Source: Plenodomus lindquistii
Lineage: Eukaryota > Ascomycota > Dothideomycetes > Pleosporales > Leptosphaeriaceae
DNA length: 64,000 bases
NCBI GenBank assembly: GCA_025504975.1
Contig: JANUWI010000002.1
Location: 2,294,001-2,358,000 of the forward strand
Reading direction: 5' to 3'
In this document: positions 31,816 to 41,291 of the stretch, in pieces
How the letters are laid out: the number at the start of each line of letters is the position of its first letter
Numbering within the stretch: position 1 is the stretch's first letter
Notes under the pieces: model-generated
Told to the model about the DNA's origin: nothing
The model's input: only the letters and a program-made list of their open reading frames with translations
Databases searched by the model: none
Program-made: the position numbers and the translations under genes

Positions 31816-32248
31816 AGATTTGTACGATTAAATGGACGATTAAAAGTCAAAAGGGATGTGATTGTGTATATGAATATGCAGATTTGTGAAGTGACGGTGG
31901 GATTGTTCATGTGCAGATGTATCGAACTCTTGCAGGGGCTTGTCATGGTCTGTAGACCAGCGGAAGAGGGTAGTAAAACGAATAGGTTAGCAAGATGAAG
32001 GCATCGTACGCAGAGGCTAGAATAAAAAAACAGTTGGATAGGCTAGGAATGCCTCGTGTGCTTGCAGACGAAACGCTTGGTGAGGTGTAAGGTCTACAAA
32101 CACGTCCGAGGCATGTGTTGGACCCTGATTCTTGGCACACAGCACTGCGCGAAGAATCCCCAGAGCTCACGTACTGCGCACGCATAGCAAACAACGGCAT
32201 CTGGACTTCTAACCGACAGTCGCTCTTCACCCGAAAAGCGCCGTCACC
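31816..32248. other. Intergenic
   Basis: 433 nt between two plus-strand genes. Presumed promoter of the THO subunit gene; nothing else recognised. Confidence 0.5.
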
Positions 32249-33238
32249 ATGGCACCACCCACGCGTGCCCGCCCGCTCAGCAAATCCGCCTTTGCGCCGT
32301 CCTTCTCCAAGCTCAAAACATCAGTGTACCAGGACAGCGCGCGACCCGGCGCAGTCTCGTCGGCGCACTACATTCGTAGCATATCCTGGAACGCGTCAGG
32401 CACATTTATCGCGACCGGCGCCGCGGACCGAACGCTGCGAATCTGGAACCCGGAGAAGACCAATGTCAAGAACTCGACGGAGCTGCGCACGCCCGGCGCG
32501 ACAGCCCCCACGATCCTGGAACGCGTCGCCTTCCACCCAATCAACGAGAACGAGCTTGCGAGCTGCAGTACAGACGGCATGGTGAGGTTCTGGGACATCA
32601 GAAGCAAGGCGAGCGTGGGCGAGGTCAAGGTGGGCGGGCAGCCCTTCACCCTGGCGTGGACACCGGATGGGGCCGACATGGTGGCAGGGAGGAAGGACGA
32701 CGTCCTCGTGACCATTGACCGCACGGCATTGCGCGTGGTAGCCGAACACCGGCAGCCCTCGCAGACGAACCAATGCGTCTTCGACTGGGCAGGCAGTCAC
32801 TTTTACATGACCGACGGCAAAGGCTCGGTCAAGATTCTCCGCTACCCGTCCTTCGAGACGTCTCTCACTCTCAACGCACACACGTCTGCATGCTACGCCG
32901 TCTCCATGTCGCCCAGCGGAGAGTACCTGGCCGCAGGTGGGGGAGACGCCTTGGTCTCGCTATGGGACACACAAGAGTGGATCTGCGTGCGCACGCTCGA
33001 ATTGACAGGCGGTCTGGTCAAGACGGTCGACTTCTCCTTCGACGGGAGCTACGTCACAGCCGGCTCAGACGACAAGGAAGACAAGAAGATACGCATCGCC
33101 CACGTCGAGACGGGAGAGATTGTGCACACCATCGACGTGCCCACCCCCGCAGCCCACGTCGCCTGGCATCCGTGTCGCTACATACTAGCATATTCAGCAG
33201 ACAATCAGGGGTTGAGGATTATTGGTGCAAACAGCTGA
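32249..33238 (+). CDS. THO/TREX complex WD40 subunit (THOC3/Tex1-like)
   Basis: WD40 beta-propeller subunit of the THO complex, which couples transcription to mRNA packaging and export in the nucleus. Single exon, 329 residues; start ATG in CACC context. WD repeats visible: IRSISWNASGTFIATGAADR followed by TLRIWN; VAFHPINENELASCSTDGMV then RFWDIR; FTLAWTPDGADMVAGRKDD; VSMSPSGEYLAAGGGDALVS then LWDTQEW; VKTVDFSFDGSYVTAGSDD; and the closing AHVAWHPCRYILAYSADNQG. The pattern and the terminal HPxRYxLAYA-like block are those of THOC3. The gene has no intron, unlike most housekeeping genes here. Confidence 0.88.
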   Translation: MAPPTRARPLSKSAFAPSFSKLKTSVYQDSARPGAVSSAHYIRSISWNASGTFIATGAADRTLRIWNPEKTNVKNSTELRTPGATAPTILERVAFHPINENELASCSTDGMVRFWDIRSKASVGEVKVGGQPFTLAWTPDGADMVAGRKDDVLVTIDRTALRVVAEHRQPSQTNQCVFDWAGSHFYMTDGKGSVKILRYPSFETSLTLNAHTSACYAVSMSPSGEYLAAGGGDALVSLWDTQEWICVRTLELTGGLVKTVDFSFDGSYVTAGSDDKEDKKIRIAHVETGEIVHTIDVPTPAAHVAWHPCRYILAYSADNQGLRIIGANS

Positions 33239-33508
33239 GCACATCAGCCGTCAAGAAGACCGAAAAGCATCGCATGGCAAGGCGTTATTCCCGTTTGCAC
33301 ATCACAGTTGAAATGATACCCTTCGTATACGGAGTTGAGCACTACACTAGTTTCACATTTGCCCTTTTCTTCCGCGGGCTTCTTGTCCCGTCTGTGACGC
33401 AATTCCATCAATTTGTCGGATTACAAACACACCGAGGTTGACATCACACACTTTATCCAAAGCAGTCTGATCATAGACAGCTGCAACACCTTCACAAAAT
33501 ACTCAACC

Positions 33509-34572
33509 ATGGATGTCACAGCGCCTATAAATCCAACCGACCTGTTCTCGGCGAAAGGCTTGGTCGTGGTCGTCACCGGCGGAGGCAGTGGTACGTTCCT
33601 CAAGCTTCAAAGCTACCCCACCATGCCCCGCCATCCTCTCGTGAAGCTTGACCATGACGGTATTCAAGAACGCTCTCTTACAACACCCCAGGTCTCGGTC
33701 TCGGCATAGCTTCCGCCCTCTACCAAAATGGCGCTTCCAAAATCTACATCCTCGGCCGCAGATTGAATGTCCTGCAAGACGCCATCAAAACCCTCGAGGC
33801 CTCTCCTTCAGCCCCCAAACCTTCAACCGGCATCCTCGCAGCAATCGCCTGCGATGTATCAGACTTGGACTCTGTCAAATCTGCAGCCACACAAGTCGAA
33901 AAGGAAATCGGCTACGTTGATGTATTGATCAACAACGCCGGCGTCATTGGTCCCAGAAACGGTACTGCACTGCACTCCGCAGATTCAATAACCGCTCTCC
34001 GAGACGCCATGGTCTCGGGCTACGACGAATGGGACACGGCTATGAAGATCAATACACAGTCTGTCATTGGCGTATCCGCTACTTTCCTCCCATTACTCGA
34101 AGCAGCAAACACGCGACGAGGATGGGCTGCAGGCAAGGTAACGGGGACAGGTGTGTCGCGGACGCGCGACACATCCAAACTCGCAGACTTGGGCATCGCC
34201 GAGGACGACGACCGTCTCGCGCACATCATCACCGTCGCAAGCGTAGCATCACACATGCGCTGGGTCTCGGCGGGACTAGCATACAACGCATCCAAATCCG
34301 CGGCAGCACACATGGGCAAGATGATGGCGACTTTCTTGTCAGAATGGGGTGTACGCAGTAACATCATCTGTCCTGGTCCGTACCCCAGCGAGATGACGGT
34401 AGGTGTGCAGAAGCAATTCGGGACGAACCAGATTCCGCAGGGGCGACAGGGCGGGTTGAATGATATTGCGGGGGTGATAATGTTCCTTGTGGGAAAGGGT
34501 GGCGCGTATGTTAATGGAACGAGTCAGTTGACTGATGGGGGGAGGACGGGCGTGTTTCCTGCTGTTTATTGA
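33509..34572 (+). CDS. Short-chain dehydrogenase/reductase
   Basis: Classical SDR, probably NADP(H)- or NAD(H)-dependent. Two exons (33509-33590, 33692-34572) with a 101-nt intron that splits the cofactor loop; 320 residues. The spliced cofactor motif is VVTGGGSGLGLGIASAL; then IYILGRRLNVLQ, ACDVSDLDSV, INNAGVIGPRN, the active-site region TVASVASHMRW with YNASK (Tyr and Lys of YxxxK), and ICPGPYPSEMT after the active site. It ends in a usual FLVGKGGAYVNGTSQLTDGG. Extra residues between LLEAANTRRG and RLAHIIT enlarge the region before the catalytic Ser. Substrate unknown; neighbours give no pathway clue. Confidence 0.92.
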
Positions 34573-34745
34573 TTCAGTGATTGCTGTGGGTATATACCAT
34601 GGTAGGAAAATTTATCGTATGCACTGCCCATATACAGTTGTGCATATCGCATCATGTATCTATCCAAAATCGGCAATTCTTCTAAAGGGTCATTTGTACA
34701 TCAGCCCCACCAACTCACACAGTTACTTATAGCCAAATCACCAGA

Positions 34746-35496
34746 ATGGAACTCCTCGCACTCCTAGCATTAGCATACTACTTTGCCCTTGCAATAGCAG
34801 CACCACCCCCCATCGAGACCGTGGACATCACTGCCCTCATCGCGGCTGTCTTTGAAACAACAGACATGGAAAGCGAGTGCGCACTGTACGCTTGTACGTA
34901 TCCCCCTCGTCTCCCACTTCCACTTCCACTTCCAGTCCGCGCTCCCGCCTACCCATCACCCTGTATACTATTCTATACCATCCCCTCTTTCTCTCTCCCA
35001 AAAAAAAAGTGATATGATATCATAAGCAAACATTATTTGCCTTTCTATACAATATCTCCTTGCTAATGAGAATACGGGTCAAGGTAAAGCACATCACAGC
35101 CCCGCACACTGCGCTATACACGAGAATGTCGCAGCGTACCGTCCCCAGTGCGGCGCGGTGCTTGAACAAATCGGTTTGTCGCGGCTGGGACGTCAAAAAG
35201 AGGATGAGGATTCAAGAAGAACTGGAAGGAAGAGTAGTGGTGTGGAAGAAGCGCTGGGTACGCGGATTTTGTCCGACTCCGACGAAGAACGGGAGAATGG
35301 GTATGTTGCTGATGATGAGGGAGGGTGGGAGGAAGAGGAAGAGGAAGAGGAAGAGGAAGAGGAAGAGGAAGAGGAAGTTTATGGAGGGGAGGAAGTGTGG
35401 GTATATGATCGTTTCGGAAGGCTTTTGAACGAGGAAGAAGAGGGACATGGAGAAAGACATGGAGATAGAGACGGGATACACGACACGACACGATGA
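34746..35496 (+). CDS. Putative secreted Cys-containing protein with poly-Glu tail
   Basis: Not recognised. The reading joins exon 34746-34893 to 35084-35496 across a 190-nt intron (GTACGT donor, CTAAT branch-like element about 20 nt before a CAAG acceptor), giving 186 residues. The first exon starts with a likely signal peptide (MELLALLALAYYFALAIAAP, cleavage after about residue 19). Four Cys follow close together across the splice (ECALYACKAHHSPAHCAI, then PQCGA), a layout like small secreted effectors. The C-terminal half is highly charged: SDSDEERENG, a run of 17 Glu, and a polar tail. An alternative frame of the same exon would give a Lys/Arg run. The splice model is by eye, so moderate to low confidence. 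Confidence 0.45.
35331..35376 (+). repeat. GGAAGA hexanucleotide repeat
   Basis: Between seven and eight units of GGAAGA, encoding the poly-Glu tract of the putative secreted protein in one frame and Lys-Arg alternation in another. Confidence 0.9.
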
Positions 35497-36221
35497 CAAT
35501 GAGATTGACCCTGACCCTATGTCATCGGATAATAATAGTCTTACATCTCTGTAACCGCGCCACGCACATCAATCTCCCCTTCAAGAAAACACAGCACAAT
35601 GATGAGACCAGCATTATCTTAGCCAAGAATTATCTCAATCACTCGTATTCGTAGCACAAAATTCTAACCATGTGATGCTATTCATAAAAAGACATGAATG
35701 ATTATCACACACGAAAGAAAAACCACGGAAGCAAATGCTGGCTCGCTGATTTGGGCATGCTCGAGGTATGGATTTGTTCTACTGTGTAAGAAGAGCCTCG
35801 AAAAACAAATTTGGCATGATATCTACTCCTTGCTTAGCCTGCCTATGAGCTAGAAATACTTGTATGGGTTGGACTACAAGGTTGGAGGACATGTACTGCT
35901 GATTGTTTCTGCGTGACAGGATCAGGTACCACATCCATTTAATCATTGTCAAAGGCCTACAGCATACAGCTCACGTGCAGAAAGGGTTAATGTAATGCTT
36001 TTTATTTCCGCAACATGTGCGTTACTACCGTAGCTTCTTTCTTCATGATTGGTGTTGTAAACGTCATATCATCATAAATGCCATGCTCTCCTTCAGAACG
36101 CCGAACAATGCATAAACCCCTTAACCGTCCTCTTTCTCAATCTTCCCCCATCATCCCCTCACGTCTTACCGACATACCCACGCCTACCCTTTGATCCTCC
36201 AATGCCCCTTCGCGGACCCCA
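35497..36221. other. Convergent intergenic region
   Basis: 725 nt, AT-rich, between converging genes: 3' regions of the putative secreted protein and the tRNA ligase. No gene seen. Confidence 0.5.
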
Positions 36222-38759
36222 CTAGAGCCTGCTCAAAACTCCCCTCACACTTCCCTCAAGCACAACACTGCCCTTGACACTCAACTCTCCAATGCCCGTC
36301 TCGCCTCCAGACCCCTCATTGATCCACCGCTGTAACAGCGCATTACTCTCAAACGGTTTGATTTGCTGACTCGCCGTGCCAACCGTAACATGCGGGATGT
36401 CATTCGACGTCGTGAAGACCAGTTCCCCTCCGTTCTCCCCAGTCCCAGCCCCACCTTCGGCGCCAGATGGAATGGTAGCAGATCCACCAAGTCTCACCAC
36501 AAAAGCCATGACACGGTCGTCCCAAACCACGCGTTCGAGCTGGACATCGCATTTACCGAGCTCGGGCTCCGAGGACCCAGAGGCGCTGTGTGCGGCGTGC
36601 AGTTTGGAGAGCGAGTCCCAGTACGATTGGTGTTGGGATGCATTGGCGCGGTGGATGAGCGTGACGTGGAACTCATTCTGCATTCTTCGGCTCTGCTTGA
36701 GATGATTGTACATTTTAGCTGTCGCGGCATCTTTGTCGGAGAAGAGAGAATCGAGGATGGATGAGATTCGGGTGGTGTTTAAGCGGACGGAGAAGTACTC
36801 CATTCGAGGTGCTTTCTTGGTCTTTGGCTCTTGACCTTTTCCTGCTCCTGCATTTCCATTCTGACCATTGTTGCGCTGTGTGTTCTGGTTGACCTGGCGG
36901 TGACTGAGGTTTGCGCCCTTGCTGTTGTTAAAGTTCTTGGAAAGATCCATTTTGAAGTCGGGTTTGTAGTCATTCATGGCCCACTCAATGGCGGCGTCCA
37001 TGTCGGTATTTGTAGGCATGTTCTTGCCTTCGAACAGCGCGGGATACTTTTCAAACATCTGGCCGATGATCGTTTCCAAGTTGTCGCGCGAGTCGAGTGT
37101 AGGATCGAGGTTGATGACGAGATCGAAGAGGTCATCGGGAGCGTCCGAGGGGTCCACGGGCTGGAAGCGGTGCATGAAGCCCTCCATGATCTCGATGATC
37201 TCTTGCGGCCCCTTTGAGCCGGCCTGAATGGTCTGATGATTGTCGCCGCGATCTAGGACACGTTTCTGTGTAGCATGGCGAATCCTGTCGTAATTTGATC
37301 GGTCGTGGACGTAGTGAAGCGCGACGTAACGTGCGTCAGGAACCGACCTTGAGATGTCCGTCATGATCTGGTCTCGCTCACGTTTCTGGTGGTTGTTGCG
37401 ATCTGCGATGACGACAGGATTTGTGACTAGTAACGAAGAGATGGTATCGGCGAAGATCTGTCCACGTCCCTTCTTCGCCTTCACATTATCGTTCTGATAG
37501 TGGCCCCACCCGAACAGCTTCACCAGTGCAAGCGCAAGCGTCGTCTTACCGCAGCCAATGGTCGCAATGGGTACGAGAACGATGTTGTTGCGCGCCTTCT
37601 TGCTCTCGACAGGACCACGCTCGATTTCCTGGCGAATGATCTCCGCACCAGTGGTTCCACGGGAGGCCAGAAATTCTTCTCGTAGCTTGATGATACCATG
37701 GTTTAAGTTGTACTCCTTGGCAAGTCCTTGGTTCTGCGCAAACTTCTGCCTGGCAAAGGCGAGGTACTCCTTTGTAATAGCTTCGTGCTTCTTGTAGCGA
37801 GGCGGCTTGCCCGCAATCAAGGCCTTGGTGCACTCGCGCCACTGGCGGTACATGAGATATGGCTCCTCGAACTTGTACTTGAAGAACCAGTCGACGAAAG
37901 GGCCACCCTCCGTCTCGCGTGCCTGACACCGAATGACGAAGCCCTCTGTGTCGCGTCCATTGTAGTTGCCTGTCTCGGCCACCTTGTCGAGGAAAGTCTT
38001 GACCTTGTTGATGTCGTCCTCCATGACATAGACGACCTTGTTCATGCCCCACTCGTCCGCAAACTTGTCGACGAGGTGTCCAGGGTAAGTCGCGAACTCT
38101 GGGAGATTGAGGTTGAGACCGTGGACGTACAGGCCCGCCTGCTCGGGGGTATATGCCAGCACGTGCTCTTCGAAGTCGTCGTCGCACAGCTCTGCGACGA
38201 GCGTTGCGTTCATGGACCGCAGTGTCCGCGCCAACTCTTCCTTGGTCCGTCCAACCGTCTTGATGTGCCGCTCCACCCACTTCTCGCCTGCACAAGCATG
38301 GCTGAGGGCGGCGTCGCCCCGCGCGCCCGTCGAGTGTTTGCTGCAGACGAGCAATGTGCCGTCGTCGAGCCCCGAGACGAAGATGATGCAGCCGTTCTCC
38401 TTGACACTGAGTTCATACGGCCCCCTCGTGTTGCGCTCGACGTTTTGCCACTCCGTCTTCCTGACCTCGCCGTGGTTGAAGAACTTGTCGTAGCCCCGCA
38501 CTGCAATCTCGTGCTTGCCGTCGCGCGTCTGATATGTGAAGAGACCGCGTGCATATGTGGGCAGGTTGGCCTTTTTGTAGTCCCACTCGCTCATCTTCCA
38601 CGAGTCGACTGTGCGGCCACTGGGCAGCTCGAAGGTGTGTTTCCTGACGGAAAAAGTGCCCTGGGGCGTCTTGCCCCTGTGCGCCTCGAGCGTGTGGATG
38701 AGCTCGGTGATGACTTTGGCGTCTTGGGGCGCGTACGGCGCTGTGTCGCGGTGCGCCAT
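36222..38759 (-). CDS. TRL1: Fungal tRNA ligase Trl1
   Basis: Joins tRNA halves after intron excision and ligates HAC1-type mRNA in the unfolded-protein response. 845 residues from the ATG at 38759, no intron. Three domains in order: the adenylyltransferase with nucleotide-binding lysine motif KENGCIIFVSG (about residue 118) and EGFVIRC; the polynucleotide kinase with P-loop IATIGCGKTTLALAL (about residue 403) and VIADRNNHQKRERDQI; and the cyclic phosphodiesterase with two HxT motifs, FHVTLIH (about 696) and PHVTVGT (about 789). The frame stays open to 38963 with an ATG at 38909 that would add 50 residues rich in Leu, Ser, Ala and Arg, possibly a mitochondrial presequence. Confidence 0.96.
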   Translation of the reverse strand: MAHRDTAPYAPQDAKVITELIHTLEAHRGKTPQGTFSVRKHTFELPSGRTVDSWKMSEWDYKKANLPTYARGLFTYQTRDGKHEIAVRGYDKFFNHGEVRKTEWQNVERNTRGPYELSVKENGCIIFVSGLDDGTLLVCSKHSTGARGDAALSHACAGEKWVERHIKTVGRTKEELARTLRSMNATLVAELCDDDFEEHVLAYTPEQAGLYVHGLNLNLPEFATYPGHLVDKFADEWGMNKVVYVMEDDINKVKTFLDKVAETGNYNGRDTEGFVIRCQARETEGGPFVDWFFKYKFEEPYLMYRQWRECTKALIAGKPPRYKKHEAITKEYLAFARQKFAQNQGLAKEYNLNHGIIKLREEFLASRGTTGAEIIRQEIERGPVESKKARNNIVLVPIATIGCGKTTLALALVKLFGWGHYQNDNVKAKKGRGQIFADTISSLLVTNPVVIADRNNHQKRERDQIMTDISRSVPDARYVALHYVHDRSNYDRIRHATQKRVLDRGDNHQTIQAGSKGPQEIIEIMEGFMHRFQPVDPSDAPDDLFDLVINLDPTLDSRDNLETIIGQMFEKYPALFEGKNMPTNTDMDAAIEWAMNDYKPDFKMDLSKNFNNSKGANLSHRQVNQNTQRNNGQNGNAGAGKGQEPKTKKAPRMEYFSVRLNTTRISSILDSLFSDKDAATAKMYNHLKQSRRMQNEFHVTLIHRANASQHQSYWDSLSKLHAAHSASGSSEPELGKCDVQLERVVWDDRVMAFVVRLGGSATIPSGAEGGAGTGENGGELVFTTSNDIPHVTVGTASQQIKPFESNALLQRWINEGSGGETGIGELSVKGSVVLEGSVRGVLSRL

Positions 38760-39296
38760 GGTTGCGGCGGACGAGTATGCGACTACGTGTGAGACGCGTG
38801 GTGTGGGCTGTCGAGCAAGTAAAGGTGAGCACAACTTCGTGGCCGCTGCTGCTTTGCGCAGGTGCAAGTGCAGCAAGAGCGGGGAGGGATATGTAACAAA
38901 CACGCGCATGCAGGCAACGACCGCGCGAGGCAGATTGCACACAGAAGAAGCAGCGAGGAACAATGGCTCACGAGATGCAAGGGCGGCAACTTACAAGAGA
39001 GGCAGGCAAGGAAAAGGGCGCAGGCGCGAGGGTTGATGTCAGTTTGGAGTCATTGCCATGAACTATTTGTGAGCATTTCGCGTTTGGGCGCCATGAGATC
39101 ACCGCGCCCTTGCAAGGCTGAAAGTCGCGGGGTTCTTCATAGACAGACACATTGCACCAACACCAACACTCGACTTGCAACCGCAACTTGATTCTCTCAA
39201 ATCATCTGAACATGTTACACATCAAGGCCAAACTACACAATGGGCAATGTTGGAAGACTCAAACATGACTCTTTAGCGACCGCTTAGTCCATCTCC
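38760..39296. other. Intergenic, promoter of trl1
   Basis: 537 nt between two minus-strand genes, holding the trl1 promoter or 5' extension (the frame is open to 38963) and the 3' region of the homogentisate dioxygenase gene. Confidence 0.5.
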
Positions 39297-41291
39297 TCAA
39301 GCCTTCTTGACTCTCTCAGCCAAAACCTTCTCCACTTCGTCTTTGTGCGTCGAGAAGTTGTCGACCAGATTGTCCCTAGAGAAGAGACATGTTAGCTCCT
39401 TGTCACATCCCTCACTCGCCATCTTAACGCCGAATACTCACCACATCTTCGGATCATGCTCATGCTTCTTGTCGCTGTTCCATGCCCAATCTGTAATCGT
39501 GAACATCCTCGCGCTTTCCATCATAAACGCGATTGCGCCCTTGGAGATTTGCATCTCGGGTGGTGGCTGTGCACTTGCTGCTTTGAACTAGATGACCGTC
39601 AGTGCATGACTCTCAGCAACATAGACTACAACCAGCAAACCCACCTCTTCATACGCAACACCGTGCGGCACAAAGCCACATTCAAAGCTGATACCTCCAG
39701 GTTGGAACTCATCTGAGCGTCCTGCATACTCGCCGTAGATGAGACCCATGAGCTCTGACGCGCCATTGCGATGGTAGTATGGAGGACGATACGCTGTCTC
39801 GGTATTAGCCTGTCCCTCAATCTCCACCGCGAATAAGCAATACTCACTGTGAGAAGCAACATCCCATCTCGGGCTGAAGATCAAAAAGTCCGCCAATGGC
39901 GCCGCTGGATCCCGCGAAGGCGCAGTCAAAACGCAGAAAATCGATGGATCAATGTGGTCCACGGAAATGGATCCCACGTTGACAAACTTGGTCAAGTCGT
40001 ACTTGTACGGCACGTAATTGCCATGCCACGCTACAACATCAAACGGCGAATGCTCTTGGTTGCTCTTGAAGAATTTGCCTCCAAGCTTGTACACAATCTC
40101 CCACGGCTCATGCTCAATCTCGTACTTGGCAATCGGGTGCAGGAAGTCACGAGCATTGGCGAGACCATTGGCACCAAGAGGACCGAGAGCAGGAAGCTCA
40201 AAGTTTGAGCCCCAAATTTCTAATCACGTGTCAGTGAAAGCACACGCATACTGCAAGCCCAAGGTAGGACTGACCCAGTATGTAACCTCTGGTTGGCCCT
40301 TCAACTCTGACCCTGAATCGCTGGCCCCTCTGGATCACGCAAATCTCGCCAGGCTGAACATACAGTGGCCCAAACTCGGTCAAAATGTCTAGGGCTCCCT
40401 CCTGAGGCACAATCAGGAAGTCGCCGTCCGAGTTGACTGCAGCTCTGCGGGTCATGCTCGCGTTGGCCAGGAAGGTGTGCACGGCGAGACCTTCACGTAA
40501 CGTTGGGTCTCCTGACCCTGCAACTGTCTTCAGCCCGGAAATGAAGTCGATTTCTCCATCCTTGGGGATATCGAATGGAAGCCACGCAAGCTGTGTGGGC
40601 GAGACATGCACACGCTTGTTGATTGGGAGGAAGTTGGATTCGGTATCCTCGTTGTCTGGAAGATCGGTCTGCAATACTTTGTCAGCGGACGATTTTCTCG
40701 CCTGCATACACCGCAAGTGTCTGAGACAGGGTCGGTAAACTGTATGGCGGCTTATTGCGAGGCCATAGAATATCATGACTTTGCTCGTCGGACAAGAGCG
40801 CACTTACAAATCCTTGATGCGCAACAGCGGGTCTCGCCCGGTAGAGCCATGCCTGACCACTACATCAGCATGAAGATATTGGCCTTGATTTAGATCCTCT
40901 GACCTTTTTATTCTGATGTCTAGGCGCAACGAATGCAGAAGCGGTCATCTGCTCCGCATACAGTCCCCATCTCACGCATCGAGGATTGTTTTGTCCTTTT
41001 GGAATAGTACCTAGCCCACATCTGTCAGACCCAAGTTCAAGGTTCGGAGATAGGCAATAATCTCACCTGGTACTGCCTCCGATTCGAAGCTGTTTCCAAA
41101 ACCAGGTTGATACTGTGGAAGGGGAATGGCGTCAGCAGGTCGCCTTACTTTCGGCAAACAGACGTCCGTCAGCTCACCTCATATGGGTCATTCTTCCGCG
41201 TTCCAAATGATGGAATGGAACCGTCTTTCTGCGTCTCCGCCCAATGGAATATTTTCTGATACTCCTTGGGGTCGTCCAATTGGGTAGGCAT
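39297..41291 (-). CDS. hmgA: Homogentisate 1,2-dioxygenase
   Basis: Fe(II) enzyme that opens the ring of homogentisate in phenylalanine/tyrosine breakdown, giving maleylacetoacetate. Nine exons (41291-41178, 41112-41067, 41010-40904, 40852-40808, 40668-40275, 40219-39848, 39793-39645, 39587-39442, 39375-39297) give 483 residues, slightly longer than the usual 440-460 because of an N-terminal extension. Conserved blocks: YQPGFGNSFESEAVPGTIPK, GLYAEQMTASAFVAPR, WLYRARPAVAHQGF, RRAAVNSDGDFLIVPQEG, FRVRVEGPTRGYILGEIWG, FDVVAWHGNYVPYKYDLTKF, then the iron-ligand region YRPPYYHRNGASELMGLIYG and GFVPHGVAYEE. The H, E and H of the iron site are present. Other enzymes of the pathway, often clustered with hmgA in fungi, are not in this window. 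Confidence 0.96.

Noticed and set aside
35060..35428. Frame with a long Lys-Arg alternation
   Set aside because: Alternative frame of the GGAAGA repeat; the frame with the signal peptide and Cys residues joins better.
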